This document shows, one piece after another, positions 1 through 7,699 of a DNA stretch of 22,842 nucleotides. The notes beneath the pieces were generated by a model. It searched no databases. It was not told the DNA's origin and was given only the letters and a program-made list of their open reading frames with translations. The position numbers and the translations under genes were made by a program. Source of the stretch: a virus. Numbering within the stretch: position 1 is the first letter of the stretch; each line of letters begins with the position of its first letter. Where the stretch lies: positions 1 through 22,842 of the IMG/VR virus record IMGVR_UViG_3300022602_000451. One strand, written 5' to 3'.

Positions 1-2
1 TC

Positions 3-551
3 ATCATTGGTAGCCAAATCTATAACATCATCAAGGCAGCTTTGCTAGATCCAGATTTCGCAGAACTACCAACTGATTATGTACGTGGTACAGATTTCCG
101 TATCACAAAAACATCAAAAGGTGGATATGCTGATTATTCAACATCAGTATGGGCACGTCGTGAACGTGCTCTAGATGATGCTGAACAGGCCGCTATCGCT
201 CAATATGGATTGTTTGATTTAAAATCATTCTTACCAAAGAAACCAGGTGACGTTGAACTTAAAGTCATGAAAGAAATGTTTGAAGCATCAGTAGATGGCG
301 ATGCGTTTGACATGGAAAAATGGGGACAATACTTCAAACCAAATGGATATAACAATGCGAATAAGCCAACAGCATCAACTCCATCAGCGGCATCTGTGTC
401 AAGCACACCAGCATCAACAGATGAAGATGGCGACGACGAACCAGCAAGTGTGTCACCAGCACCTACAGCGCCAGCATCAACAACAGGTGACGCAGGCAGC
501 AGAGCGCAAGACATCCTTGCGATGATCCGTAACCGTCAAAAAGCAGAATAA
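3..551 (+). CDS. 32: ssDNA-binding protein gp32, C-terminal part (5' end outside window)
   Basis: The frame is open from base 3 with no stop before it, so the gene enters from the left edge; the TTG at 42 is an internal codon. Seen: an opening GSQIYNIIKAAL segment, then GTDFRITKTSKGGYADYSTS, which matches the end of the gp32 core (OB-fold) domain, then an Ala/Ser/Thr/Pro linker with an acidic patch (DEDGDDE) and a short basic tail (MIRNRQKAE). Known: gp32 coats single-stranded DNA and recruits replication and recombination proteins through its C-terminal domain. Odd: T4 gp32 ends in an acidic tail, whereas here the acid patch is internal and the end is basic. The next gene, uvsX, follows after 11 nt. 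The gene-32 identity is inferred from this fragment plus context. Confidence 0.8.
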   Translation: MIGSQIYNIIKAALLDPDFAELPTDYVRGTDFRITKTSKGGYADYSTSVWARRERALDDAEQAAIAQYGLFDLKSFLPKKPGDVELKVMKEMFEASVDGDAFDMEKWGQYFKPNGYNNANKPTASTPSAASVSSTPASTDEDGDDEPASVSPAPTAPASTTGDAGSRAQDILAMIRNRQKAE

Positions 552-562
552 GGAGATAGACC

Positions 563-1621
563 ATGGTAAAGAGCTTTGATATCTCAAAGTTCCGTAAGTC
601 TATCACTAAAAGTATCGATGGCTTAGGAATTGGTTTCAATGATCCAACTGATTGGATTTCAACTGGCAACTATGCCCTAAACTATCTTATCTCTGGGGAC
701 TTCTTTAAGGGGGTTCCCCTAGGTAAGGTTACAGTTTTTGCGGGCGAAAGTGGAGCAGGTAAGAGTTATATTTGTTCCGGCAATATTGTGCGTCATGCAC
801 AAGAACAAGGTATTTTTGTTATCCTTATTGACAGCGAAAATGCTTTAGATGAAGACTGGTTGAAAGCATTGGGTGTCGACACTGGCGAACAAAAACTGCT
901 TAAACTCAACATGGCGATGATTGACGATGTAGCAAAAACTATCCATGAGTTCATGAATGAATATAAAACTATGGATGCTACAGATCGTCCAAAAGTTTTA
1001 TTCGTCATCGATTCATTGGGTATGTTGTTGACTCCTACTGATATTAATCAGTTTGAAGCAGGTGATTTAAAAGGTGACATGGGTCGTAAGCCCAAGGCAT
1101 TGACAGCACTTGTTCGTAACTGTGTAAACATGTTCGGTAGTTATAATGTTGGATTAGTTTGTACTAATCACACATACGCAAGTCAAGACATGTTCGATCC
1201 AGATGATAAAATCTCAGGCGGTCAAGGATTTGTTTATGCGAGTAGTATCGTAGTTGCCATGAAAAAACTCAAACTCAAAGAGGATGAGGATGGTAATAAA
1301 ATTAGTGATGTAGTAGGCATTAGATCAGCCTGTAAAGTCATGAAAACTCGGTATGCTAAACCTTTTGAAAGCGTCCAGGTCAAGATTCCATATTCGACTG
1401 GTATGAGCCCTACAAGTGGGCTGGTTGACATGTTTGAGAAGATGAATGTATTATCTAAAGTAGGAAACAAACTAGCCTACACCAATAAAGAAACTGGTGA
1501 AATAATGGCTGAATTCCGTAAAAATTGGACTGAAGACAAACTAAAGTTGATCATGCAACAATGGGATGAAAGTTCAGTCAATCCAGTAACTACTGTCGAA
1601 GAGGAGGCTGAAGAAGCATAA
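563..1621 (+). CDS. uvsX: UvsX, RecA-like recombinase
   Basis: A 352-aa RecA-fold protein. Walker A is GESGAGKS (residues 61-68), the catalytic-glutamate region is LIDSENALDEDW (about 88-99), and Walker B is VLFVID (145-150). A DNA-binding-loop-like stretch with ISGGQGF lies near 215-225. Length is close to T4 UvsX (about 390 aa). UvsX forms filaments on gp32-cleared ssDNA and drives strand exchange for recombination-dependent replication and repair. The ATG is preceded by an AAGGAGA ribosome site at good spacing. It sits directly after gp32, its partner, and its TAA overlaps the next ATG (TAATG), so the downstream genes are probably translationally coupled. Confidence 0.93.
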   Translation: MVKSFDISKFRKSITKSIDGLGIGFNDPTDWISTGNYALNYLISGDFFKGVPLGKVTVFAGESGAGKSYICSGNIVRHAQEQGIFVILIDSENALDEDWLKALGVDTGEQKLLKLNMAMIDDVAKTIHEFMNEYKTMDATDRPKVLFVIDSLGMLLTPTDINQFEAGDLKGDMGRKPKALTALVRNCVNMFGSYNVGLVCTNHTYASQDMFDPDDKISGGQGFVYASSIVVAMKKLKLKEDEDGNKISDVVGIRSACKVMKTRYAKPFESVQVKIPYSTGMSPTSGLVDMFEKMNVLSKVGNKLAYTNKETGEIMAEFRKNWTEDKLKLIMQQWDESSVNPVTTVEEEAEEA

Positions 1622-1866
1622 TGGATGAAACTTTAATTATGGAAATATGGGATACATTCAAAGAATATATTCCTGAGAAAAACAAAGACATGTCTGCAAC
1701 TCAATACGTCGATTACCTATTAGGTAAAGATGTTGATACTAGCATCCTCGAAGGCCTAGTAGGTTATGATAGTCATCTCGATGATGCTATCAAACAGGCA
1801 TTGGCTGAAGAAGGTTCTATCGAAGACGACACTGAAGAAGACTACGACGAAGAAGAGGACTATTAA
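1621..1866 (+). CDS. small acidic protein between uvsX and the uvsY-like gene
   Basis: 81 aa. The N-terminal two thirds looks helical (MDETLIMEIWDTFKEYIPEKNKDM...), with a YVDYLLGKDV motif. The last 20 residues are almost all Asp/Glu (EEDYDEEEDY at the end). It overlaps the uvsX stop and the next start by one base at both ends, so it is locked into the recombination operon. I do not recognise a named family. The acidic tail is of the kind that mimics DNA or contacts ssDNA-binding proteins, so a role with UvsX/gp32 is a guess from context only. Confidence 0.75.
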   Translation: MDETLIMEIWDTFKEYIPEKNKDMSATQYVDYLLGKDVDTSILEGLVGYDSHLDDAIKQALAEEGSIEDDTEEDYDEEEDY

Positions 1867-2324
1867 TGGCCCATTGGTATGCCAAGGTTAGCCAAGACAT
1901 ATCACACTTACCCAGTTGTATTGACTACTTTTATAAAGAACTAGCTGAAGCAAAAGTTGAAACAAAAATCTCTGGAAACATAGAGAAAGCTAGTTCAATA
2001 TTACCAGGAATCGTAGAACATCGTTTTAATCAGCTTCAAGAAATTGAAGCTGTTTTAGAATATCTCAATATTGAGTTGCGTCGTGTGAGGTCTAAAACCT
2101 TTAAAAAATATTTAGAAAACTATCAACGGGCTCTTAGTTCGAGGGATGTTGAAAAGTATGTCGACGGAGAAGCAGATGTTGTTGATATGGAAAAAATTAT
2201 CAACGAGTTTGCTCTTTTGAGAAATCAATGGCTGGGCATTGTTAAAGGACTTGACATTAAACAATGGCAGCTTTCAAATATTATCAAACTTAGGACCGCG
2301 GGATTAGAAGACGCATCATTATAA
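1866..2324 (+). CDS. uvsY: UvsY-like recombination mediator (probable)
   Basis: 152 aa, mostly alpha-helical. Near residues 70-95 it carries a RSKTFKKYLENYQRALSSRD segment, and it ends in WQLSNIIKLRTAGLEDASL. This resembles the UvsY plan (T4 UvsY 137 aa): a middle helix with a KxxYxxxYxxxL pattern and a C-terminal helix with an aromatic or Q residue before an N/H-I-x-x-(M/L)-R motif. UvsY loads UvsX onto gp32-coated ssDNA. Context supports this: the gene lies between uvsX and uvsW, where T4-like phages keep the mediator. Start and stop overlap both neighbours by one base (TAATG type). No catalytic motif is expected. The call rests on length, pattern and location, not on a clear signature, so an uncharacterised helical protein remains possible. 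Confidence 0.55.
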   Translation: MAHWYAKVSQDISHLPSCIDYFYKELAEAKVETKISGNIEKASSILPGIVEHRFNQLQEIEAVLEYLNIELRRVRSKTFKKYLENYQRALSSRDVEKYVDGEADVVDMEKIINEFALLRNQWLGIVKGLDIKQWQLSNIIKLRTAGLEDASL

Positions 2325-3541
2325 TGTACATAGAAGATATACTTGATCATTTAGTAGGCATTTACGGTAGTCTTGGAAAGGGTCAAGCGACCTTTTTTAG
2401 TTCTAATGACCTCAAACTTTTATCTAGTATATCTTCACAACTAGGTATGGCATATGCCATTTCAGAAAAACAGGCAAATGTAGTAGAAAGGATACTGACC
2501 AATCATATCTCTGACATTTCTTTATTCTTTTCCAAAGATATGGCCTCTCATATTACTAATCCTGTTTATAAAATGGGTAAACGTAAAATTGATAATAGTA
2601 AGACTGTAAAAATTATCACAGATAGTAAAGGTATTAAAAAGATTTCTGTATCTTTTCCTTTCAATGAGGCGTTAGTAAACAAAATAAAACTATTCCGTGG
2701 CGAACATCAAAGTAATGAAATCCTTCCCGGAAAAAGAGGCATTAATTGGGAACCAGTATCAAAGAGTTGGATTTTTAATCTGTATGAACCTTTTATATCT
2801 TGGATAAGAAATACATTTTCTTCAGAAGGATTTATTTTTGATGAACAGTTTTTAGAGTTCTCCAATAAAATCAAAGACATCGAGGAACAGGTTGAAAAAT
2901 ATGTTCCTATGGTAACCTTCAACGAAGGGAAATTTAGTTATGTCAACACACATAAAAATATTCTTCAGCCTTCTAGTACTGATTTGTTAGAAGTATTGTT
3001 TGAATCTAAAAAATACGGAATATCTGTATGGGATGAAAGCATTGCGCTGGCATTAGCAGACGATAGTATTTCTCAACTGACAAACTTATTCTTAAATCAT
3101 CAACTGACTGTATCATATTCCAAATGCATAGAAGTAAACAATGCTACAGTAGACTTTTTTGAGTTCGATGATATACTAAAATATAACGGTGTCGCTATGA
3201 TCATAATACCCAACGGCGATGAATATTTCAATCTTACAAAAAGTCACGAAGAATTGAAAAAAATGGGATTTAAAGATGAAGAAATGTGTGTGTTATTTAG
3301 AACTGACAACTCTACATCATCTAATACAAATGATTTTATCAAGGAACACAATCTTAATAATCCTATATCAGAAAATATTAAAATCTACTTTACCAGTTTA
3401 AAGTTTCCTAAACCATTAATAGCTAAAAAAATCAAAATTGGCACAATCATCAATCTAGGGGCCAGTAACGCCCATCACACTATGAGAACATTTGTAAAAA
3501 ATCATCATAATGTGTTAAACTATAAAATAAAAAAACAATAA
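2324..3541 (+). CDS. uvsW-adjacent protein with HARP-like region, possible degenerate helicase relative
   Basis: 405 aa, function not known. Residues about 30-60 (LLSSISSQLGMAYAISEKQA) resemble the short N-terminal helical module that precedes many phage helicases. Residues about 105-160 (ISVSFPFNEALVNKIKLFRG ... INWEPVSKSWIFNL) resemble the HARP pre-helicase fold (V-x-F-P-[FY]-N ... W-[DE]-P-x-x-[KR]-x-W-x-F). The C-terminal third looks like alternating beta/alpha (GVAMIIIPNGDEYF) but has no Walker A GxGKT and no DExH. It overlaps the uvsY-like stop and ends one base before uvsW starts. A DNA-junction accessory factor for UvsW is an inference. Codon use is strongly AT-rich, like its neighbours. 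Confidence 0.6.
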   Translation: MYIEDILDHLVGIYGSLGKGQATFFSSNDLKLLSSISSQLGMAYAISEKQANVVERILTNHISDISLFFSKDMASHITNPVYKMGKRKIDNSKTVKIITDSKGIKKISVSFPFNEALVNKIKLFRGEHQSNEILPGKRGINWEPVSKSWIFNLYEPFISWIRNTFSSEGFIFDEQFLEFSNKIKDIEEQVEKYVPMVTFNEGKFSYVNTHKNILQPSSTDLLEVLFESKKYGISVWDESIALALADDSISQLTNLFLNHQLTVSYSKCIEVNNATVDFFEFDDILKYNGVAMIIIPNGDEYFNLTKSHEELKKMGFKDEEMCVLFRTDNSTSSNTNDFIKEHNLNNPISENIKIYFTSLKFPKPLIAKKIKIGTIINLGASNAHHTMRTFVKNHHNVLNYKIKKQ

Positions 3542-3542
3542 G

Positions 3543-5006
3543 ATGGCAACCTGTAAAGTTATTTTAAAAGACGAAGTTAATGTCAAGATAGAAAATCTAG
3601 ATCTCGACACGAGGAAGGCATTAGTTAAGAAATTTAAGTACGAAGATCCTACAGCACGCTATCGCCCTGCTTATAAACTAGGTCGATGGGACGGTGGTAT
3701 ACCATTTTTTGGACTGGGCGGAACTACTTACCTTTCGATGATTGAACGTGTACTTGAAGAGTTAGAAAATCGTAACTATTACATTGAGATAGAAGATCTA
3801 CGAACTACGCCCACCCTGGAATTTCCTGAAATTTCTGAGGATTTTTGGGGTGACGCCACATGGCCAGAAGGCCATCGATATGCTGGCGAAAAGATTAGAT
3901 TGCGGGACGATCAAGTTGAAGTTGTAAACATTTTCTTACGCAATCCTCAAAGCATACAAGAGATCGCTACTGGATTTGGTAAGACTATAACCACCGCTAC
4001 GTTGGCGAAAATTTGTGAAAAATACGGTCGTACCGTAACCATTGTTCCTAATAAAAGTCTAGTTGAACAAACTGAAGAAGATTTTATTAATGTTGGATTA
4101 GACGTAGGTGTTTACTATGGTGACAGGAAACATCTTGACAAAACACACACTATCTGCACTTGGCAAAGTCTTAATATTTTAGAAAAAAACTCAAAAAATG
4201 CCTCAGAAAATTCAGAAATTTTAACACTGGCAGAACTGCTTGAAGGAGTTAAATGTGTAATGGTTGATGAAGTGCATCAAGCCAAAGCAGAGGTGTTAAA
4301 AAAGTTAATGACACATAATCTAGCAAATGCTCCTATACGTTGGGGATTAACAGGGACTATTCCAAAACAGGATTTTGAGGTAGAAACTATCAAGGCCAGT
4401 ATTGGAGAAATCGTAAATCAAGTTAAGGCACATACACTGCAGGAAAAAGGTGTATTGAGTAACTGTCATGTTAATATTGTACAAACAAGTGAGTGGAAAG
4501 AATTTGGAAGCTATCCTGAAGAACTAAAATATCTTGTCACGGATGAGAAAAGAATGAGTTATATAACCAACCTCGTACGAGAAATCGCTAAGAATGGAAA
4601 TACGTTAGTGTTGGTTGACAGAATAGAATCAGGACGTATAATAACAAATAGTATAGAGGATAGCGTCTTCATTTCCGGCGAAGTGAAAACAAAAGATCGG
4701 AAAGAAGAATATGATGAAATTAAAACAAGCGATAACAAGATTATTGTGGCGACTTATGGTGTGGCCGCTGTGGGTATTAATATTCCAAGGATTTTTAATC
4801 TGGTTCTTCTTGAACCCGGAAAGAGCTTTGTCCGTGTTATACAAAGCATTGGGCGAGGTATTAGGAAGGCAGAGGATAAGGACTTCGTACAGATCTGGGA
4901 CCTTACAGCCGCATCAAAATACGCCAAGAGACATTTAACAGAACGTAAGAAGTTTTATAAAGAAGCACACTATCCTTATACGATAGAAAAAACAAAATAT
5001 CAATGA
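3543..5006 (+). CDS. uvsW: UvsW, SF2 RNA-DNA and branch-migration helicase
   Basis: 487 aa, the normal UvsW length. The N-terminal substrate-recognition region carries RYRPAYKLGRWDGGIPFF (about 40-57). Helicase motif I is ATGFGKT (142-148), motif II is DEVH (242-245), motif III is LTGTIPK (about 269-275), and motif VI is QSIGRGIR (434-441). The C-terminal tail contains YAKRHLTERKKFYKEA. UvsW unwinds R-loops, which shuts off origin-dependent initiation, and drives fork regression and branch migration for recombination-dependent replication. It closes the uvsX/uvsY/uvsW block. The stop overlaps the end of an antisense endonuclease remnant by 7 nt. Confidence 0.93.
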   Translation: MATCKVILKDEVNVKIENLDLDTRKALVKKFKYEDPTARYRPAYKLGRWDGGIPFFGLGGTTYLSMIERVLEELENRNYYIEIEDLRTTPTLEFPEISEDFWGDATWPEGHRYAGEKIRLRDDQVEVVNIFLRNPQSIQEIATGFGKTITTATLAKICEKYGRTVTIVPNKSLVEQTEEDFINVGLDVGVYYGDRKHLDKTHTICTWQSLNILEKNSKNASENSEILTLAELLEGVKCVMVDEVHQAKAEVLKKLMTHNLANAPIRWGLTGTIPKQDFEVETIKASIGEIVNQVKAHTLQEKGVLSNCHVNIVQTSEWKEFGSYPEELKYLVTDEKRMSYITNLVREIAKNGNTLVLVDRIESGRIITNSIEDSVFISGEVKTKDRKEEYDEIKTSDNKIIVATYGVAAVGINIPRIFNLVLLEPGKSFVRVIQSIGRGIRKAEDKDFVQIWDLTAASKYAKRHLTERKKFYKEAHYPYTIEKTKYQ

Positions 5007-5158
5007 TTTTGTTTATTAGTCAAATCGTTTGACCCACCCAAACTTTTAGGTATAATATGATGATTCTCTGAGTAAATTTCTTTTGATAAATCTCTTGACC
5101 TTGCTCGGTTAATAATGCTATTATAAACATTAGTATACTTGTTCTGTAAATATATCAT
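5000..5158 (-). pseudogene. HNH homing-endonuclease remnant (N-terminal fragment)
   Basis: Reading the minus strand from ATG at 5158 gives a 52-codon ORF beginning MIYLQNKYTNVYNSIINRA, with the HNH core SENHHIIPKSLGGSNDLTN, then a stop at 5000. This core (E-x-HHIIPKSLGGSN-x-x-x-N) is the signature of the GIY/HNH-type free-standing homing endonucleases of T4-like phages. Those normally continue with an LT-x-REH-x-x-x-H block for 100 or more further residues, which is absent here. A perfect late promoter TATAAATA (5179-5186) and a GAGGAA ribosome site lie in front, so the expression signals survive. The ORF overlaps the uvsW 3' end by 7 nt. Probably a decayed mobile element; an inactive or regulatory short product cannot be excluded. 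Confidence 0.75.
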
Positions 5159-5178
5159 TTAATAGTTCCTCGTATACT

Positions 5179-5186
5179 TATTTATA
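5179..5186 (-). promoter_or_regulatory. late promoter TATAAATA of the HNH remnant
   Basis: Exact T4-type late promoter core on the minus strand, 20 nt upstream of the remnant's ATG, with GAGGAA between. It overlaps the ribosome-binding site of the + gene that starts nearby. Confidence 0.65.
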
Positions 5187-5266
5187 GGAGAATTAAAGTT
5201 CAAATACTAACACTAGAAAACAAAACATTTTATCTCAATGATTTACCAGAAGAGATCGAGGACGAC
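5186..5266 (+). other. probable N-terminal extension of the next gene, with GTT where the start codon should be
   Basis: In the frame of the gene at 5267 the reading is open upstream. From 5198 it gives VQILTLENKTFYLNDLPEEI, which looks like genuine protein and leads smoothly into MRFAVLDNSD. A strong AGGAG site at 5186-5190 is spaced 7 nt from codon 5198, which reads GTT, not ATG or GTG. Either a non-canonical start is used, or the start codon was lost by mutation or sequence error and the ATG at 5267 serves instead. Confidence 0.5.
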
Positions 5267-5701
5267 ATGAGATTCGCTGTATTAGATAACAGCGATGCAA
5301 GTAATCCTGATTATTTTTACATACCGCTGATTTTTCTGGAAAGTTTTACAGGACCAGCAGTAGTTCTAAAAATAGGCGAACACGAAATAACTATGCCATT
5401 AGATTGGTGTACTATCGTAGGAGATCCAGAAGGGCCCGAAATGGAAGTGTTGCCAATCACTAGTCTTAATGATCGAGGATTCAGAACATTTTGTTTTAAT
5501 CCATTGGGAAGTTTTCGACCAGAGTTTCATGACATTGATATTATAAATGTCTATCAAGACGTAAAATGGTATTTTCCAAAGATGCGTCAAGGTCAACTGT
5601 TATGCACTCCTTTACATGCCGGAGACAATCCACTCTGTGCTTATTTTGTTAAAGAAGTCAGCAGACAAAGCGAGTTGGTGGATTACACCAAATGCTGGTA
5701 A
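5267..5701 (+). CDS. conserved T4-like phage protein of unknown function (start uncertain)
   Basis: 144 aa from the first ATG; probably about 23 residues longer (see 5186-5266). It is rich in beta-type segments: YFYIPLIFLESFTGPAVVLKI, ITMPLDWCTIVGD, FRTFCFNPLGSFRPEF and VKWYFPKMRQGQLLCTPL. It ends in a YFVKEVSRQSELVDY segment. I recognise this as a type of conserved hypothetical protein in marine T4-like phages but know no function. There are no catalytic signatures or membrane segments. It is the first gene after the uvsW block and is overlapped by 10 nt by the following ORF. There is no ribosome site close to 5267, which favours the upstream start. Confidence 0.7.
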   Translation: MRFAVLDNSDASNPDYFYIPLIFLESFTGPAVVLKIGEHEITMPLDWCTIVGDPEGPEMEVLPITSLNDRGFRTFCFNPLGSFRPEFHDIDIINVYQDVKWYFPKMRQGQLLCTPLHAGDNPLCAYFVKEVSRQSELVDYTKCW

Positions 5702-5946
5702 AGCACAGTATAGAAATGGTTATATTCCACTATGATGGAGGCAAGCACGGTGGATGGGCTAAATCGCAAAGTGGTGACGGAAAAGTATCCGGACACTATG
5801 ATCGAACCGAATGGTGGCCTTGCGAAAATGTCCTAGAACCTTTACAATATACTCAAGCACTAGAATTAGCAGAAGATGTTCCTGCACTAAAAAAAGCTCT
5901 AGAGCAAGTAGCAATATTGTATAAACTAAGCAAGGATGAAAAATGA
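5692..5946 (+). CDS. small unknown protein, first of a tandem pair
   Basis: 84 aa, or 76 aa if the second ATG at 5716 (MVIFHYDGG) is used; that start removes the overlap with the preceding gene. Contains HYDGGKHGGWAKSQSGDGKV and a WWP motif, then a helical tail, AEDVPALKKALEQVAILYKL. The tail is similar to that of the next protein (AKKTPSVKIALQNLINLHNL), so the two share a C-terminal module. The stop overlaps the next start (ATGA). The family is not recognised. Confidence 0.65.
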   Translation: MLVKHSIEMVIFHYDGGKHGGWAKSQSGDGKVSGHYDRTEWWPCENVLEPLQYTQALELAEDVPALKKALEQVAILYKLSKDEK

Positions 5947-6164
5947 GTAGTGTGATGTATGGTGCTGGTCCTAGTTATGCCAAGACAGGGCAGGTATTGA
6001 CAGCAAGTGGGTGGAAAGATCTATCAGGAATACCATTGAATGATTACCAACTTTGGAGAGAGATACAAGAAAACGCAAAAAAGACTCCATCAGTTAAAAT
6101 CGCATTACAAAATCTAATCAACTTACACAACCTAACTAAAGACCATGGCGACAGCAAAACTTGA
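5943..6164 (+). CDS. small unknown protein, second of a tandem pair
   Basis: 73 aa. A Gly/Ser/Tyr-rich start (MSSVMYGAGPSYAKTGQVL) and SGWKDLSGIPLNDYQLW are followed by a helical tail related to that of the preceding protein (P-[AS]-[LV]-K-x-AL ... L-x-x-L-[ST]-KD). It starts inside the preceding stop (ATGA) and overlaps the next ORF by 20 nt. The shared tail suggests duplication of an interaction module. Function unknown. Confidence 0.65.
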   Translation: MSSVMYGAGPSYAKTGQVLTASGWKDLSGIPLNDYQLWREIQENAKKTPSVKIALQNLINLHNLTKDHGDSKT

Positions 6165-6609
6165 TATTAAGCGTGAACTATCGGCAGTAGATCATAAAAA
6201 CTATGATTTTTATGATAAGTTAACGGATGACGAAAAGAAAGCGTTTAGTCCCTACATACTAATGAGATATGTATCAAATGTCCAGGGAGACAGAGATACA
6301 CAGGAATGGTTTTTAGAAATGACTAACGAGTTAGTTAATAAAAATCATTGGACGTTAAGCAAAGATCATAAACCTCTGTTATGGAAGTTATTCGCTGGTA
6401 CGGGTACAGGTGCCAGCGCCTATCATCCCTATCTTGCAGGTGGCAAAAAAGAAAAAGCAGTTAAGATTGAAAAACTGTTAGCAGAAATATATCCAGCTAA
6501 AAAGATGGAAGATATTAAACTATTAGCCAGCCTAATGGATAATAAAGACAAAGAAGAGCTATTTGATAAAATGGGCTTTGATAAGAAACAACGTAAGGAA
6601 TATGAGTGA
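6145..6609 (+). CDS. conserved T4-like protein, possibly clamp-loader small subunit (gp62)-like
   Basis: 154 aa, helical. It starts MATAKLDIKRELSAVDHKNY, has YDKLTDDEKKAFSPYILMRY (about 22-41), a YHPYLAGGKKEK basic stretch (about 92-103) and a charged C-terminus. The 'E-x-x-KAFSPY-x-x-x-R-x-[VL]S' pattern and the short helical build are what marine phage clamp-loader small-subunit-type proteins show. T4 gp62 (187 aa) is the non-ATPase subunit that helps gp44 load the gp45 clamp. gp44 and gp45 are not in this window, so context does not confirm the call. Treat the gp62 link as tentative. Start overlaps the previous gene; stop overlaps the next start (GTGA). Confidence 0.6.
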   Translation: MATAKLDIKRELSAVDHKNYDFYDKLTDDEKKAFSPYILMRYVSNVQGDRDTQEWFLEMTNELVNKNHWTLSKDHKPLLWKLFAGTGTGASAYHPYLAGGKKEKAVKIEKLLAEIYPAKKMEDIKLLASLMDNKDKEELFDKMGFDKKQRKEYE

Positions 6610-7301
6610 TAGCATTGGTTGAGCAACCACACAATTGTGTACATTGCGGCAAGAGTTTTATGCAAGAAAAAACTCTTTATGCTCACATGTGCGAAAATAA
6701 AAGAAGGGCCATGCAAAAAGATGAAAAACGAGTACAGGCCGGTTATATGGCGTTTAATAGATTTTTTAGGCTTACACAAAACTCGAAGAAAGATAAGACT
6801 TATGAAGATTTTTGTAAAAGTCCGTACTATAATGCTTTTGTTAAGTTTGGGAGTTTTATCAATAACGTTAACCCTTTATATCCTGATAAATTTATTGATT
6901 ATGTTATTAAGAGCGGTGTTAAGTTAGATCAATGGGCGAGAGATGAACTGTATGACAGATACCTTTACGAAACCATAAAAATTGAACCAGTAGAAAGTGC
7001 CATACAACGAAGTATACAAAATATGATGGAGTGGGCAGATACAAGTGGAGCTCAGTTTAACCATTATTTTAACTATGTTAATCTTAATAGAGCAGTACAG
7101 GATATACGCAATGGTAAAATAACTCCTTGGCTAATATTAAACTGTAGATCAGGTAAAGACCTGTTAAATAAATTTAACGATGAACAGTTAGACATTATTG
7201 CGCCAGCACTAGATTTACCTTATTGGTTAAAAAAGTTCAAACAAGTGCCTGCTGATGTTGCGCTGGTAAAAGAGATTTGCCAAGGAGCGGGAATAGAATG
7301 A
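6606..7301 (+). CDS. conserved phage protein with N-terminal C2HC zinc-finger motif
   Basis: 231 aa from a GTG start fused to the previous stop (GTGA). The N-terminus carries C-x2-C-x12-H-x-C (Cys11, Cys14, His27, Cys29), with a finger-like K-[ST]-F ... L-x-x-H layout followed by a basic KRR. The rest is helical with several aromatic and charged motifs (NRFFRLT, YEDFCKSPYYNAFVKFGSF, VESAIQRSIQNMMEWAD, ITPWLILNCRSGKDLL). I recognise the type as conserved in T4-like marine phages without assigned function. A nucleic-acid-binding role is inferred from the finger and from its place in a replication-gene strand. It overlaps the next gene by 4 nt. Confidence 0.75.
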   Translation: MIALVEQPHNCVHCGKSFMQEKTLYAHMCENKRRAMQKDEKRVQAGYMAFNRFFRLTQNSKKDKTYEDFCKSPYYNAFVKFGSFINNVNPLYPDKFIDYVIKSGVKLDQWARDELYDRYLYETIKIEPVESAIQRSIQNMMEWADTSGAQFNHYFNYVNLNRAVQDIRNGKITPWLILNCRSGKDLLNKFNDEQLDIIAPALDLPYWLKKFKQVPADVALVKEICQGAGIE

Positions 7302-7699
7302 CTGAACAAGAAAAAGAAATATTAGAGCAGTGGACGGCGAGGCACAATGTAGCGATCCTAGATACTAATAAACGTGTATCAAGGTATATGAGATTACAGC
7401 CTAGATACTTCACAGATGATTTTGATTACAATTATATAGATCAAAATCATATTCAACATCACACCGAAACCCTATATACGGTAACCATACCAGAAAGCAG
7501 TCTACATCGCATCGCTGAATTTGAACAACGTGTGTTCAACCGCATGATAAAAGATGGTAGTTACAATCTGTTTGAAATCATGATGGGACAGAAGGAACGT
7601 GAAAAATATCTCGCTGAAAAATATCCAGCAGTTAAGAAAGCACAAGAACAATATAGTATGGTATTGAAACTAGCAGAAAGCGGAGAGCTCAGTGCCTGA
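7298..7699 (+). CDS. unknown phage protein
   Basis: 133 aa from ATG 7298, chosen because it makes the usual ATGA overlap and has GGAG upstream; a GTG/ATG further left would overlap the zinc-finger gene more. Begins MTEQEKEILEQWTARHNVAI, with YFTDDFDYNYIDQNHIQHHT in the middle and a helical, charged C-terminus (EREKYLAEKYPAVKKAQEQY). The family is not recognised. It overlaps the following DnaE-like gene by 8 nt (GTGCCTGA), so the pair is likely translated together. Confidence 0.65.
   Translation: MTEQEKEILEQWTARHNVAILDTNKRVSRYMRLQPRYFTDDFDYNYIDQNHIQHHTETLYTVTIPESSLHRIAEFEQRVFNRMIKDGSYNLFEIMMGQKEREKYLAEKYPAVKKAQEQYSMVLKLAESGELSA

Noticed and set aside
200-514. 104-aa minus ORF opposite gp32
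   Set aside because: Shadow of the repetitive Ala/Ser/Thr linker of gp32.
4711-4938. 75-aa plus ORF inside uvsW
   Set aside because: Out-of-frame shadow of the conserved helicase C-terminal lobe.
5029-5124. Plus-strand sigma-70-like promoters (TTGACC-N16-TATAAT at 5029-5056, TTGACC-N18-TATTAT at 5095-5124)
   Set aside because: They lie inside the antisense HNH remnant's codons (for example TATAAT is the complement of the HHII codons), so the match is most likely coincidental.
5145-5152. TGTAAATA as a plus-strand late promoter for the gene at 5198/5267
   Set aside because: Also within the remnant's first codons; the downstream spacing is unremarkable and there is no second support.
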